Source: Sphingomonas paeninsulae (GTDB taxonomy: Bacteria; Pseudomonadota; Alphaproteobacteria; Sphingomonadales; Sphingomonadaceae). From it: a stretch of 64,000 bases of DNA. The notes under the pieces were generated by a model. It was not told the DNA's origin. It did no database searches and saw only the letters and a program-made list of their open reading frames with translations. Shown piece after piece: positions 1 to 9,668 of this stretch (position 1 is the stretch's first letter; every line of letters starts with the position of its first letter). The stretch lies in assembly GCF_003660165.1 (NCBI RefSeq), contig NZ_CP032828.1:682001-746000 (forward strand), given 5' to 3'. The translations under genes were made by a program, and so were the position numbers.

Positions 1-168
1 TTCGGTGGCTGCGATGTCGCCAACGAAAGGCTGGTACCCTTCCGCTGAAACTTTCGCCGCAGCTGCATCACTGCGGGCAAAGCCAATGATCTCGTGACCA
101 TTGGCCGCCAATTTGCGCGCTACGTGCGAGCCAATATAGCCCGTTGCCCCTATCATGAAAACTCGCAT
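1..168 (-). CDS. NAD(P)-binding epimerase/NmrA-like protein, N-terminal part
   Basis: The first 56 codons run off the left edge of the window. The translation starts MRVFMIGATGYIGSHVARKL, a Rossmann nucleotide-binding loop (GATGYIG) at the very N-terminus, as in extended SDR/NmrA-type NAD(P)-dependent reductases or epimerases. The next residues (GHEIIGFARSD, then GDIAAT) fit the second and third strands of that fold. The ATG at 166-168 (minus strand) is the natural start because the glycine loop begins seven residues later. The catalytic part lies outside the window, so the substrate cannot be inferred. It shares the strand of the DUF7064-like gene to its right. Confidence 0.8.
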   Translation of the reverse strand, partial: MRVFMIGATGYIGSHVARKLAANGHEIIGFARSDAAAAKVSAEGYQPFVGDIAATE

Positions 169-332
169 GCAAATTCCCGTACGATAAATGATGCGTCGAC
201 TGGGTCGGTGCCGAGCCAGTCGGGCAAATGGATTGCGTTGGATCGGGATCCTGGGGCGTCGTTTCGCTTACCCCAGGATCTTTAACGTCGGTGACTGCGT
301 TGTCTGCGCCAGTCTCGCATCTGCCCGAAAGA

Positions 333-1391
333 TTACCCGGTCATCTGCTCGACTGGCAGCGATCGCTCGATCATTCCATAGGCTTCCTCACCGTCCCAAG
401 TGTAGAGGGCGCCGCCCTGATGAAACGGAAGTGCCATTCCAGATACAATGCCGCCGGGTGCCCAGTCGCCAAACATAGGCTTGTCCTTTGCAATGAACGT
501 CGTGTCATGAGTTATGCCATCAATCCGTGTAAGGCCCGCTTCTGTTTCGATAACGAGACCGACGGGGCCGCCATGCGGGATGATGCTTGTCATCCATGGG
601 GCTTCGATCACCTTGCCGTAGGTTTTCTTTTCGCCGTCAAACAGAAATGCCTCGCTATAGGCGGCCGTTCCATCCGACCTTGGCGGGAACGCGAGAATTC
701 CAAACGCCTTCCCGCTTGGAAATAATGCCGACTGCCAGCAATGTCCCGGAAAGGCACCGACATTCCTTACTCCGGTCCGGCGAATCCTGAGACCTGTACC
801 GCTGAAGTCGATTGCATCATCGCCCTCGATCTCCACGCGACCGCTGCAACGGAACAACTGTTCGTGCCGGTGTCCCCCGACAGCCCCAACTGCCAGAGCT
901 GTGGATGTGTCGCCTTGCTGAGCGGCCTGTTCGCCCGGTGTCCAGGGCGGGCAGGCCATTATAGCGTCTATGCTAATCCGGACGCGACGATCGGTGCCGC
1001 CGACCACGCCTTCGATCTGACGCGCAACGGTTGATTCATATGCCGACCCATCAAACCGCATTTTCCAGCGCCGCAGAGGCTCGACGATCTCGAACGTTAG
1101 CGGACCTGCATTGAGAGTGACAATCTGTCCCTCGACGCGCTTGGGCGTATCCGGGCGGAAGCCGCCTGCACCAATCAGCACTCGGCCGCCGGGAAAGGCT
1201 ATATTAGCCTCAATGCCTCGGTAATTCCATTCCTCGGCTACCGCTTCAATGACGAACCTGGGCAGGCCAAAACGACCCTGATCATCCGAAATCCACATAG
1301 AAACGCTCTCGCGCATCTCCGGATCTTCAGGCTGCGCGATGGGGAAATCGAAAGCGGGTTCGTATCCGCCAGTCAAATCTAAGGTCGGCAT
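333..1391 (-). CDS. DUF7064-like protein (first of two paralogues)
   Basis: A 352-residue soluble protein with no signal peptide or membrane segment. It resembles the product of 9669-10715: both end in a WDGEE(A/G)xGM motif close to the C-terminus and share a beta-rich, lipocalin/AttH-like character. I place it with the DUF7064/DUF7065 family seen in steroid and terpenoid degradation clusters; this is from memory, not a search. No biochemical role is established for the family as far as I know. It is divergent from the TetR gene at 1565 with a putative operator between them, so it is probably controlled by that regulator. The ATG at 1391 is followed directly by the family-like region. Confidence 0.6.
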   Translation of the reverse strand: MPTLDLTGGYEPAFDFPIAQPEDPEMRESVSMWISDDQGRFGLPRFVIEAVAEEWNYRGIEANIAFPGGRVLIGAGGFRPDTPKRVEGQIVTLNAGPLTFEIVEPLRRWKMRFDGSAYESTVARQIEGVVGGTDRRVRISIDAIMACPPWTPGEQAAQQGDTSTALAVGAVGGHRHEQLFRCSGRVEIEGDDAIDFSGTGLRIRRTGVRNVGAFPGHCWQSALFPSGKAFGILAFPPRSDGTAAYSEAFLFDGEKKTYGKVIEAPWMTSIIPHGGPVGLVIETEAGLTRIDGITHDTTFIAKDKPMFGDWAPGGIVSGMALPFHQGGALYTWDGEEAYGMIERSLPVEQMTG

Positions 1392-1457
1392 ACTCGTTCC
1401 TATAGTCGTTTATTTTGGACCCAGGCGTCCGCTGGGAAGTCTGAAGATTGTTACAAC

Positions 1458-1473
1458 TTTACTGATCGGTCAA
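1458..1473. promoter_or_regulatory. Putative TetR operator, copy A
   Basis: On the minus strand it reads TTGACCGATCAGTAAA, a near-palindrome built on GATC. It lies in the divergent gap between the DUF7064-like gene and the TetR gene, and matches three further copies at 2236, 3790 and 11729. Consensus TTGACYRATCAGTMAA. Confidence 0.6.
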
Positions 1474-1564
1474 GAGCGACGTGTCGGGCGTCGTCTCGGC
1501 GCGTCAGAAAACGTTGGTTCAGTTGTTCTAGACAAGTGCGAAATCTTTCACGAAAGCTTCCCGC

Positions 1565-2200
1565 ATGATCAAGAAAGCTTCAACACGCGATCGCATTCTC
1601 GACGCAGCGACCGCTTCGTTCTGGAAGCAAGGTTACCACGCCGTTTCGGTGGATGTGATTTGTGCTGCCGCAGGCGTTCAAAAAGGGAGCTTCTATCACG
1701 CATTTCCTTCAAAAGCGGATCTGCTGCTCACGGCATTGGTTAGAGTAAGGGATGCAGATCGTAGCGAAATCGAGCGCATATATGCTACCGACGAGCCCAT
1801 CATGGATAAATTTCATAAGCATATGGAATGGTTTGGCGCAGCGCAGCGCCGGTTAAAGGCAAAATACGGTTTTGTGCCCGGAACTTTTAATATGGTTCTG
1901 GATATCAATGTTCCTGCCTCGGTTCTGGAAACCGTGCGTGCTGGGCACGCGACACATCTACAGCTGGTAGAAGACACTATCAGCGAAATCCTGGTGGCCA
2001 AAGAGTCGCGACCTTATTGTAAATGGCTGGCATCGATTATCGACAGTTTGATACACGGATTGATGATCGATAGCCGTCTCAAGAACTCTCTCAGCGGCTT
2101 CGACACGTTCCCGGAATCTGTTTTTGCCCTTATTGGAATTGGCGAGGCGCCAGTGGCGGCATACAGCGATGTGACTGCGATATCGACCGTCGTCAGCTAG
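1565..2200 (+). CDS. TetR/AcrR-family transcriptional regulator
   Basis: 211 residues, normal for TetR. The N-terminal helix-turn-helix is clear: TRDRILDAATASFWKQGY, then VDVICAAAGVQKGSFYHAFPSK, with the family GSFYHxFxSK signature near residues 38-48. The C-terminal ligand-binding half (about 60-211) is not diagnostic. It is divergent from the DUF7064-like gene and lies just before an SDR-cupin pair. Near-identical 16-bp sites flank it at 1458 and 2236, so it is the best candidate regulator of the four-site regulon that includes the cysD and sulfotransferase operons. Operator assignment is an inference; the ligand is unknown, plausibly the catabolic substrate or its CoA ester. Confidence 0.88.
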   Translation: MIKKASTRDRILDAATASFWKQGYHAVSVDVICAAAGVQKGSFYHAFPSKADLLLTALVRVRDADRSEIERIYATDEPIMDKFHKHMEWFGAAQRRLKAKYGFVPGTFNMVLDINVPASVLETVRAGHATHLQLVEDTISEILVAKESRPYCKWLASIIDSLIHGLMIDSRLKNSLSGFDTFPESVFALIGIGEAPVAAYSDVTAISTVVS

Positions 2201-2235
2201 TTTCCCCGGCCATCGGCCTCCGGCGTTCAAAACGA

Positions 2236-2251
2236 TTGACTAATCAGTAAA
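2236..2251. promoter_or_regulatory. Putative TetR operator, copy B
   Basis: TTGACTAATCAGTAAA, differing from copy A at two central bases only. It lies 41 bp before the SDR gene at 2293. Its first hexamer (TTGACT) could also act as a -35 box, so a bound repressor would block RNA polymerase. Confidence 0.6.
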
Positions 2252-2292
2252 GCAATTCGAAACTGACAAAAAGTCAGGCTGAGGAAATCAAT

Positions 2293-3225
2293 ATGCTGTC
2301 AGGCCATCGCATTCTTATCACTGGGGTAACCGGGCGCATCGGGGGAGCAATCGCCGCCGCCCTGGCCCCCACTAACACAGTCATTGGTCTGGCAAGATAC
2401 GGTCGCGTAGGCGCGCTGGACGATGTCAAAAGTCTCGGCGTAACGCCCGTGATTGGTGATTTTGCACGCGGTTCGCTTGACGACGTACCGCACAATGTCG
2501 ATTACGTCCTGCATGTGGCAGCAGATATACGGCCCGCCAGCGCGGTAGACGGTATGATCGACAACGCCGACGGTGCGGCTCGTCTCATGGGTCATTGTCG
2601 CGCTGCCCGAGCATTTCTGCACGTATCGGCAAGTAGCGTTTACGCCCAGAATGCTGATCCGTATCATGTGTATCCTGAAAGTTCGGATCTTGGCGGCGGC
2701 TTCGGTGGACAATATTCCGCGACCAAGCTGGCTGGGGAAGGGGCAGTTCGCGCCGCTGCCGCGCTGCTCAACTTGCCGACAATAATTTGCCGCCAGAATG
2801 TTCAGTATGGGGGATTGGGGGTGGATGCGGGGCTGATCGATCGTTTTCTCGATCATTTCGTAGAAACGGGGGAGGTTTATCTTCCGCTGGAGGGGCCGCT
2901 GATTATCGGACCTATTCACGAGGACGATATTGTGAGCCTAGTCGAGCCTTCTCTGGCTGCTGCTGCTGTCCCTGCCCATATCCTAAACTGGGGCGGCGAC
3001 GAGTTGGTTGATTGGCAGGAGCTTTTCGATTTCGTCGGCGATCTGATTGGTAAGTCGCCAAAGTTCATTCGTAAGGCAGAGTTCAACTTTCCAAACTATT
3101 ACCCCGATCCAACCGCACGGCGGGCGCTCACTGGTCCCTGCAAAGTATCATGGCGAGACGGCATTCGCCGCACACTTGAATTGCGCCACCCCGGCATCGC
3201 ACTGACGGCATTGACCGAACAATAA
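2293..3225 (+). CDS. Extended SDR, NAD-dependent epimerase/dehydratase family
   Basis: 310 residues, the usual length for extended SDRs. The NAD-binding loop GVTGRIGGAI is at residues 11-20. The catalytic Tyr-Lys pair is in YSATK (near residue 144), with a serine-rich stretch (HVSASSVYA) before it as the catalytic Ser. The C-terminal half is compatible with substrate binding, but nothing shows whether the substrate is a sugar, sterol or phenolic. It is followed after 11 bp by the cupin gene, so the two form an operon behind operator copy B. The ATG at 2293 leads directly into the Rossmann strand. Confidence 0.82.
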   Translation: MLSGHRILITGVTGRIGGAIAAALAPTNTVIGLARYGRVGALDDVKSLGVTPVIGDFARGSLDDVPHNVDYVLHVAADIRPASAVDGMIDNADGAARLMGHCRAARAFLHVSASSVYAQNADPYHVYPESSDLGGGFGGQYSATKLAGEGAVRAAAALLNLPTIICRQNVQYGGLGVDAGLIDRFLDHFVETGEVYLPLEGPLIIGPIHEDDIVSLVEPSLAAAAVPAHILNWGGDELVDWQELFDFVGDLIGKSPKFIRKAEFNFPNYYPDPTARRALTGPCKVSWRDGIRRTLELRHPGIALTALTEQ

Positions 3226-3236
3226 AGGAAAGAGAC

Positions 3237-3737
3237 ATGCAGGGCGGACCTAAAATCAAGCATCTTGATGATATTCCATGGGAAGAAATGTTGCGCTTTC
3301 GACTGCGGGACGGGACGATCGCTTCGATCTGGGAAAAATGGATCGAACTGTCGCCGCGCTACATTGCATTCTACAATAAATGGGACCCTGGCGCGATGAC
3401 CGCAAACCATGGGCATCATGGGGATCACATCAACCTTATACTCCAGGGTGAGATTCGTTGTGGCGATATCGTCTGTCGTGAAGGCACGCATATCATGCTC
3501 GAATATGGCGATACCTTCGGTCCCTGGGTGGCGGGTCCCGAAGGGTGTACGCTTTATGGTTTCGTGGCCGGAGAAGGTTCATCGTTTCAGGGCGATCCCG
3601 AACTTTGGGAGGAGTGCCTCAAAGCTCATGGAGCCGAGATGCTCCCTGTCCCTATGCCAAAGCGGATGCCGCCCTGGTGGACCGCCAAGATGCGGACATC
3701 GTCGATGATCAACTGGGTTGAGGACGATCCCACTTAG
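3237..3737 (+). CDS. Cupin-domain protein
   Basis: 166 residues with a single cupin barrel. The metal-binding motif is visible as a His-rich strand (NHGHHGDHINLILQGEI, about residues 58-74), the usual G(X)5HXH-type first motif, followed by GTHIMLEYGD and a glycine-rich second half. It could be a small dioxygenase, isomerase or sensor; the sequence does not decide. It follows the SDR gene by 11 bp behind an AAGGAAAGAG ribosome-binding site, so the pair is co-transcribed. The next operator and promoter begin directly after its stop codon, which marks the operon end. Confidence 0.7.
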   Translation: MQGGPKIKHLDDIPWEEMLRFRLRDGTIASIWEKWIELSPRYIAFYNKWDPGAMTANHGHHGDHINLILQGEIRCGDIVCREGTHIMLEYGDTFGPWVAGPEGCTLYGFVAGEGSSFQGDPELWEECLKAHGAEMLPVPMPKRMPPWWTAKMRTSSMINWVEDDPT

Positions 3738-3754
3738 GCCGAATGTCATCATGA

Positions 3755-3782
3755 TTGGCTTACGCGCCGATGCCGTTATAGA
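3755..3782 (+). promoter_or_regulatory. Putative sigma-70-type promoter of cysD-cysNC-cysQ
   Basis: TTGGCT (3755-3760), 16-bp spacer, TATAGA (3777-3782). The predicted transcription start falls at about 3789, so operator copy C (3790-3805) would cover the initial transcribed bases, a classical repressor position. Confidence 0.45.
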
Positions 3783-3789
3783 TCTGCGC

Positions 3790-3805
3790 TAGACCGATCA
3801 GTCAA
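3790..3805. promoter_or_regulatory. Putative TetR operator, copy C
   Basis: TAGACCGATCAGTCAA, identical over 16 bp to copy D at 11729. It sits between the predicted cysD promoter and the gene, linking sulfate activation to the neighbouring regulon. Confidence 0.6.
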
Positions 3806-3874
3806 ATATTGTTATCGGATCGTCAAGCAGGGCGACGATACGTCGACTCTGCCGTCTTGAGTGGAGATGGACGG

Positions 3875-4813
3875 ATGAGCGGAACGGATACCATACAAGC
3901 GCTGCCCGAGAACGTGTCTCTTACACATCTCGAACGGCTTGAAGCTGAAAGCATTCATATTCTTCGAGAAGTGGTTGCCGAGTGCGAGCGACCGGTCATG
4001 TTATATTCTGTCGGCAAAGACAGCGCCGTCATGCTTCATCTCGCCCGCAAGGCGTTTTACCCATCGCCTCCGCCTTTTCCGTTGCTTCACGTCGATACGA
4101 CCTGGAAGTTCAAGGCGATGTACGATCTGCGCGACAAGATGGCCGCTGACAGCGGCATGGAATTGCTCGTCTACCATAATCCCGAAGCCGCCGAGAGAGG
4201 CATCAACCCATTCGATCATGGCTCACTACATACCGATATGTGGAAAACCGAAGGGCTGAAGCAGGCGCTGGATAAGTTCGGATTTGACGCAGCTTTCGGT
4301 GGAGCAAGACGAGACGAGGAAAAGAGTCGGGCGAAAGAACGCGTCTTTTCTTTTCGTTCAGCGAACCACCGCTGGGATCCAAAGAGCCAGCGGCCAGAAC
4401 TGTGGAATCTCTACAACGCACGCAAGAACAAAGGGGAGAGCATACGGATATTTCCGATCTCGAACTGGACCGAACTCGATATCTGGCAATATATTCACCT
4501 CGAGAATATCCCCATCGTACCTCTCTACCTAGCCGCGCCGCGCCCCACGGTGGAACGCGACGGAATGCTTATCATGGTCGATGATGATCGTTTTCCCCTG
4601 AATGAAGGGGAACAGCCTGTGATGCGGTCAATCCGTTTTCGCACGCTCGGCTGTTATCCGCTTACCGGTGCCGTCGAAAGTGAGGCCAAAACGCTGCCGC
4701 AGATTATCCAGGAAATGCTTCTGACCAAGACGTCGGAGCGGCAGGGCAGGGCGATCGACCGCGACGCAGGCGACGGGTCGATGGAAAAGAAGAAACAGGA
4801 AGGATATTTCTGA
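3875..4813 (+). CDS. cysD: Sulfate adenylyltransferase subunit 2
   Basis: CysD forms adenosine 5'-phosphosulfate from ATP and sulfate together with the GTPase CysN. The PP-loop motif [17 protein letters not shown] is near residue 46, and the conserved [15 protein letters not shown] follows in mid-protein. The protein ends in the usual EKKKQEGYF tail. I place the start at the ATG of MSGTD (3875) rather than the upstream TTG at 3809, because the latter lies only 4 bp after operator copy C and adds 22 unconserved residues. One base separates its stop codon from cysNC, so coupling is tight. The putative shared operator upstream suggests it is not simply a cysteine-regulon gene. Confidence 0.95.
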   Translation: MSGTDTIQALPENVSLTHLERLEAESIHILREVVAECERPVMLYSVGKDSAVMLHLARKAFYPSPPPFPLLHVDTTWKFKAMYDLRDKMAADSGMELLVYHNPEAAERGINPFDHGSLHTDMWKTEGLKQALDKFGFDAAFGGARRDEEKSRAKERVFSFRSANHRWDPKSQRPELWNLYNARKNKGESIRIFPISNWTELDIWQYIHLENIPIVPLYLAAPRPTVERDGMLIMVDDDRFPLNEGEQPVMRSIRFRTLGCYPLTGAVESEAKTLPQIIQEMLLTKTSERQGRAIDRDAGDGSMEKKKQEGYF

Positions 4814-4814
4814 G

Positions 4815-6728
4815 ATGGCAACCGTGGTCAAATCCTCATCCTACCAAACCCAGGATCTCATCTCCGAAGACATCGACGCGTATCTCGAGCAGCATCAGCA
4901 CAAAACGCTGCTGCGATTCATCACATGCGGTTCGGTCGACGACGGCAAATCCACGCTGATCGGCCGCTTGCTTTACGACAGCAAAATGATCTTCGAAGAT
5001 CAACTGGCGGCTCTCGAAAGTGATTCCAAGCGGATCGGAACACAGGGGCAGAATATCGATTTTGCCCTTCTGGTGGATGGCCTGGCGGCAGAGCGCGAAC
5101 AGGGCATTACGATCGACGTGGCATACCGCTTCTTTGCAACCGAGAAGCGCAAATTCATCGTTGCCGATACACCCGGTCACGAACAATATACGCGCAACAT
5201 GGTAACCGGAGCGTCTACGGCCGACCTCGCCGTAATCCTGGTTGATGCGCGAAAAGGCTTGCTTACCCAAACGCGGCGTCACAGCTATCTTGCGCACCTG
5301 ATCGGTATCCGAAATATCGTTCTTGCGGTAAATAAGATGGATCTGATCGATTATGATCAGGCGCGATATGATGCCATCGTCGAGGACTATAAGGCATTTG
5401 CAGCATCGATAGGGATCGCTGCGTTCACGCCGATCCCGATCTCCGGATTTGTGGGTGACAACATCACCAGTCGATCAGAAAACACCCCATGGCATTTTGG
5501 GCCGGTGCTGATGGATCATCTCGAAACCGTAGAACTTGACCTTACAACCGCGCGTGCGGAACGATTTCGAATGCCAGTACAATGGGTCAACCGCCCGAAC
5601 CTCGATTTTCGGGGGTTTTCCGGTCTTATCGCCGCCGGTACGATCCGGCCTGGCGATACGGTGCGGGTTTTGCCGTCAGGCCGGACATCCACCGTCGGCC
5701 GCATCGTGACCAAAAATGGCGACCTGACCTCCGCCGTTGCCGGGCAGTCGGTAACTCTCACTCTAAATGACGAAATTGATTGTTCTCGCGGCGATGTGCT
5801 CAGCATCGCTGATAATCCGCCCGAGGTTGCCGATCAGTTCGAGGCGACGATCGTGTGGATGGCTGACGAGGCGATGCTACCCGGTCGATCTTATTGGCTG
5901 AAGCTCGCGACCCAGACGGTGACGGCGAGTGTTCATGCGCCAAAATATCAGGTGAACGTTAACACGATGGAGCACCTGGCGGCCAAGACACTGGAGCTCA
6001 ACGCAATCGGTGTCGTCAATCTGCAGACCGAGCGGCCCATCATCTTCGAGTCCTACGATGCGAACAGAACGCTCGGTGGGTTTATTCTCGTCGATAAAAT
6101 GACGAACGCAACCGTGGCGGCGGGGATGATCCATTTCGCATTGCGACGGGCGCAAAATGTCCATTGGCAAGCTCTTGACGTAACCCGGGACAAGCATGCG
6201 AGCCTGAAGAATCAGAAGCCTGCCGTACTCTGGTTCACTGGTCTCTCGGGCGCCGGAAAATCGACGATTGCGAACCTCGTCGAGAAAAAGCTTGTTCACA
6301 TGAATCGTCACACGTTTCTGCTGGATGGTGACAATATCCGTCACGGCCTCAATCGCGATCTGGGCTTCACCGATGCGGATCGCGTTGAAAATATTCGTCG
6401 GGTTGGTGAAGTTGCCAAGCTGATGACCGACGCGGGCCTTGTTGTGATAACCGCCTTCATCTCGCCATTCCGTGCCGAGCGCCAGATGGTTCGGGAGATG
6501 ATGGGATCTGGAGAATTTATCGAGGTACACATTGATACGCCACTCGCCGATGCGGAAGCGCGGGATGTAAAGGGATTGTACAAAAAGGCTCGCAGTGGTG
6601 ATCTTGCCAACTTCACAGGCATCGATAGTCCCTACGAAGCTCCTGTGCGTCCCGAAATTCGCATCGATACGACGCTTCTAACCGCTGAGCAGGCTGCGGA
6701 TCTCATCGTCGAGGAGTTATTGAAATGA
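4815..6728 (+). CDS. cysNC: Bifunctional sulfate adenylyltransferase subunit 1 / APS kinase
   Basis: A 637-residue fusion. Residues 1-440 are the EF-Tu-like CysN GTPase: P-loop [27 protein letters not shown], and NKMDLID. The C-terminal part from about residue 465 is APS kinase (CysC) with its own P-loop [11 protein letters not shown] and the FISPFRAER segment. With CysD it makes APS and phosphorylates it to PAPS, the universal sulfate donor. The fusion is common in proteobacteria. Its end overlaps cysQ by four bases (ATGA). In this cluster the likely consumer of the PAPS is the sulfotransferase at 8470-9633. Confidence 0.95.
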   Translation: MATVVKSSSYQTQDLISEDIDAYLEQHQHKTLLRFITCGSVDDGKSTLIGRLLYDSKMIFEDQLAALESDSKRIGTQGQNIDFALLVDGLAAEREQGITIDVAYRFFATEKRKFIVADTPGHEQYTRNMVTGASTADLAVILVDARKGLLTQTRRHSYLAHLIGIRNIVLAVNKMDLIDYDQARYDAIVEDYKAFAASIGIAAFTPIPISGFVGDNITSRSENTPWHFGPVLMDHLETVELDLTTARAERFRMPVQWVNRPNLDFRGFSGLIAAGTIRPGDTVRVLPSGRTSTVGRIVTKNGDLTSAVAGQSVTLTLNDEIDCSRGDVLSIADNPPEVADQFEATIVWMADEAMLPGRSYWLKLATQTVTASVHAPKYQVNVNTMEHLAAKTLELNAIGVVNLQTERPIIFESYDANRTLGGFILVDKMTNATVAAGMIHFALRRAQNVHWQALDVTRDKHASLKNQKPAVLWFTGLSGAGKSTIANLVEKKLVHMNRHTFLLDGDNIRHGLNRDLGFTDADRVENIRRVGEVAKLMTDAGLVVITAFISPFRAERQMVREMMGSGEFIEVHIDTPLADAEARDVKGLYKKARSGDLANFTGIDSPYEAPVRPEIRIDTTLLTAEQAADLIVEELLK

Positions 6729-7471
6729 GCGGTCAAACCGACACGGAGCTTGCGCGTCATATTGCGGAAACAGCCGGGAGACTTTTGCTCGAGTTACAGA
6801 AATCCCGATTGTTTGAGGGAAAGACCCTGGGCAAAGCCGGAGACCGTATTGCCAATGCTTTCATTATGGAGGCACTGGCCGTTCAACGGCCCGCAGACGC
6901 GGTCCTCTCGGAGGAAGAAGTTAACGATAGCGCGCGCTGCTCGCAGAGCCGCGTATGGATTGTCGACCCACTCGACGGGACGCGCGAATATGGTGAAGGC
7001 CGCACCGATTGGGCAGTTCATGTTGCTCTGGCGCTCGACGGTCGCCCGTCGATCGGCGCTGTGGCACTCCCGGGACTCGATCTAACATTGTGTTCAGGTC
7101 GCCCTGAGGTTCTTCCAGCAACGCCCTCAAAGCTTCGCATGCTCGTCAGTCGGACACGCCCGGCAGCCGAAGCGCTTGCCGTCGCAAAAACACTCGACGC
7201 AGAATTGATCCCGATGGGTTCGGCAGGCGCGAAGGCGATGGCAATCGTCCGCGGCGAAGCCGATATCTATCTTCATTCAGGAGGGCAGTACGAATGGGAC
7301 AATTGCGCGCCCGCTGCTGTGGCACTCGCCGCCGGTCTGCATGTGTCGAGGATAGATGGCTCACCCTTGTCTTATAACAATCAAAATCCTTATTTGCCGG
7401 ACTTGCTCGTTTGTCCAAAAGCAATTGCAGTGCAGATTCTTGAGTTACTGACCGAACCCAAGCCAGCGTGA
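6725..7471 (+). CDS. cysQ: 3'(2'),5'-bisphosphate nucleotidase
   Basis: 248 residues of the inositol monophosphatase superfamily. The metal-binding motif DPLDGTREY is near residue 81, with upstream SEEEVND supplying the conserved acidic residues; the second signature is in [16 protein letters not shown] near the C-terminus. CysQ dephosphorylates 3'-phosphoadenosine 5'-phosphate (PAP), the by-product of PAPS-dependent sulfotransferases, which otherwise inhibits them. Translationally coupled to cysNC through an ATGA overlap, it completes a make-and-recycle PAPS operon. Confidence 0.9.
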   Translation: MSGQTDTELARHIAETAGRLLLELQKSRLFEGKTLGKAGDRIANAFIMEALAVQRPADAVLSEEEVNDSARCSQSRVWIVDPLDGTREYGEGRTDWAVHVALALDGRPSIGAVALPGLDLTLCSGRPEVLPATPSKLRMLVSRTRPAAEALAVAKTLDAELIPMGSAGAKAMAIVRGEADIYLHSGGQYEWDNCAPAAVALAAGLHVSRIDGSPLSYNNQNPYLPDLLVCPKAIAVQILELLTEPKPA

Positions 7472-7486
7472 AGATGGCGGTGCTGG

Positions 7487-8464
7487 CTAAGAGTTTTTAA
7501 GCGTCGCGGTCGTAGCAGTGGGATGCAGTGTCGTGAGCAGCTCTTCCGAGGCATCCCAAAGGGATTGCGCCGCATCGTCATCCAGCACCGCCGGGTCAAA
7601 ACCAGTCCACGGATGAGTATTCGCATCCATCGGATTCGCTAGACGGCAATCTTCGAGAATTAATCCACTGCGCCCTAGAAGTTCGGGAGCAATTGCCGCC
7701 CAAACCGATGTTGCGGCAGCCTGTTCGACCGTTTTCATGGCCGGGTTGGGATTGCCATCGGCATCGACGAATCCGATGGCCTTGATCAGGTCTTCACCGT
7801 GAAAGCGCTGCAGTCCCGTCAACGCGGAGCCCGGCAGAACGGCGTTGGCGGTAACCTTATTGCCCATACGCCGTTGCCATTCGCGACAAAAGAGAAGGTT
7901 CGCGGTTTTGGATTCGCCATAGGCGGCAAGATCATTGCGGTCGCGTTGCTGCCATTGCAGATCGTCCAGTCGTAATGGCCGGTTTTTATGCGCGGCCGAA
8001 CTCAGCACGATTACGCGGCCCTGACCCCGGACAAGCGTCTTTTCCAGCATCTTGGCGAGAAGAAAATGCCCGAGGTGATTGGTTGCAAACCGGACATCCA
8101 AACCGTTCGGAAGATGCCATTGTGGCGTCTTCGAAACGCCAGCATTGGCAACGAATATAGCAAGCTCATTCACTGTCGCGAGAACGTTTCGGGCGAACGC
8201 GGCGACCGAATCCATATCTGCAAGATCCAGTGCACCCACCCGCACTTCACAGCCGAAATCGGCGCGCAACGCGCTTGAGAGTGCAGAAGCGGACGATGGA
8301 TTTCGAACTCCGAGAAACAAATGGCAACCGGCGACGGCGAGCCCTCGAGCGGTTTCAATGCCGAGGCCCGAGGACGCCCCGGTGATGAGCGCCCACTTTC
8401 CCGGCAGCGCGCCCGTTTCGCCGACTTGCTTGGCCGTCGTTTCTCGGTCGAAGTGGGACATCAT
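7487..8464 (-). CDS. Short-chain dehydrogenase/reductase
   Basis: 325 residues. The NAD(P)-binding motif TGASSGLGIETARG is near residue 29, the NAG motif appears in VANAGVS, and the catalytic triad is visible as SSAAH then YGESK about 25 residues later. This is a longer SDR of the retinol-dehydrogenase/WWOX-like type acting on hydrophobic alcohols or ketones. It is the last gene of the minus-strand operon SMP-30, DUF7064-like, sulfotransferase, SDR. It starts 5 bp after the sulfotransferase stop, so the operon reads 11629 to 7487. It is convergent with cysQ, 15 bp away. Confidence 0.87.
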   Translation of the reverse strand: MMSHFDRETTAKQVGETGALPGKWALITGASSGLGIETARGLAVAGCHLFLGVRNPSSASALSSALRADFGCEVRVGALDLADMDSVAAFARNVLATVNELAIFVANAGVSKTPQWHLPNGLDVRFATNHLGHFLLAKMLEKTLVRGQGRVIVLSSAAHKNRPLRLDDLQWQQRDRNDLAAYGESKTANLLFCREWQRRMGNKVTANAVLPGSALTGLQRFHGEDLIKAIGFVDADGNPNPAMKTVEQAAATSVWAAIAPELLGRSGLILEDCRLANPMDANTHPWTGFDPAVLDDDAAQSLWDASEELLTTLHPTATTATLKNS

Positions 8465-8469
8465 TGTGA

Positions 8470-9633
8470 TTATCGGGCCGGCTCTTCGAGCAGATCCGCA
8501 AAACGATGCCGATACTCGGGCATCAATCCCTTAAGCGCTGCCTTGTCGAGCCCGAACTCCTCTGGCGTATATTTGTGAGCGCCATGCTTACCCTGGGGAT
8601 TATCGCCGATATGGTGCTCGATACGGTTGGCATGCTCCGACGAAAACGGCAGGCCGAAATGATCGTATATGCGCCGCACAGTTCCGACAGGATCAAGCAC
8701 AGTGTCTCTATAAGCAATGTCGATGACGCGATCATCGATGGCTTTCGTCTCGCGCGCGATCGTCCCGCGTTCAAGGTGGGCGCCAAATAGCTCGAGAGCA
8801 ATCCGGCCTGTTTCCTTCTTGTCTATCCCGGGGCGCAGCATGGATTGAATGGTCCAGATGAGACTCGCAACTGACGCGATCGTACGAACTGGATCACGAT
8901 GAGTCTGAACGATACAGGCATCGGGATACACGCCAACAAGCTGTTCGAGATCAAGTAGGTGCTGTGGTTCTTTCAGGATCCAACGGCCCTTGGGACCACG
9001 CCATTGGAGTTGCTGGAGCGCGCGCTTATGCGTGCGATAGACGCCATCCGGCTTTGTTACCGAGAGCCAATGTGAATAATCAGGAACAGAAAAGCTGGCG
9101 ACAAAGCGTGAGCAGACGAAGCTCAACGCCAAAAAGCTCAGACAGTCCGCTGGAAGTGTCGCGCCCCATGGATGCATCGATCGAAGGATGGGCATCGCCT
9201 CGAGGCGCGCGTCAATCTCTGCCTGAGTTTGCGCAATCCGGAAATCAGTCGCGTATGTAGCGGCTTCGGGTGCCGGCCATGGGCGAGCAGACTCCCACTC
9301 AAGTGGCGCGCGGCCAGCGGGATCGAGCGCGCACAGGTCGTGAAGAATGGTGGTTCCTGTTCGCGGCAATCCTGTAAGGATCAGCGGTCGTTCGATCACC
9401 TGTGTGACGATCTCAGGGTATAGTCGTTCATCTTCAACGAAATGGAGACGTGTGCTGAGCAAATCGATGATCTGGGATTCCAGCGCGGCCCTGCCGAATT
9501 CGGGCAGTTCGGCTGAAGCGATCGCTTCGATCAATTTCGCCAAACCCACCCGGAAGGCGTCGTCCGTTCCCCAGTTCGATAAATCCGTGGCCGCTTCCGC
9601 GCGCGCTAAAGCATCCTCGACGTTTAAGATCAT
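8470..9633 (-). CDS. PAPS-dependent sulfotransferase family protein
   Basis: 387 residues from the start chosen here. The 5'-phosphosulfate-binding loop LTGLPRTGTTILHDL lies near residue 85 and the 3'-phosphate-binding segment QTHRDPVRTIASVAS in mid-protein, the two hallmarks of PAPS-binding sulfotransferases (Sulfotransfer_3-like). I start at the ATG of MILNVEDA because it follows AGGAG and clears the upstream gene's stop by 36 bp; the longer ORF to 9714 overlaps that gene. It probably transfers sulfate to a small alcohol or phenol. The cysD-cysNC-cysQ operon with the same putative operator would supply PAPS and remove PAP. Confidence 0.87.
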   Translation of the reverse strand: MILNVEDALARAEAATDLSNWGTDDAFRVGLAKLIEAIASAELPEFGRAALESQIIDLLSTRLHFVEDERLYPEIVTQVIERPLILTGLPRTGTTILHDLCALDPAGRAPLEWESARPWPAPEAATYATDFRIAQTQAEIDARLEAMPILRSMHPWGATLPADCLSFLALSFVCSRFVASFSVPDYSHWLSVTKPDGVYRTHKRALQQLQWRGPKGRWILKEPQHLLDLEQLVGVYPDACIVQTHRDPVRTIASVASLIWTIQSMLRPGIDKKETGRIALELFGAHLERGTIARETKAIDDRVIDIAYRDTVLDPVGTVRRIYDHFGLPFSSEHANRIEHHIGDNPQGKHGAHKYTPEEFGLDKAALKGLMPEYRHRFADLLEEPAR

Positions 9634-9668
9634 CCTGTCATTCTCCTGCGTGTTATTGCGTGCGGTTG

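Noticed and set aside
5516-6530. Long open frames antisense to cysNC
   Set aside because: They mirror codon bias of the real gene and show no family motif.
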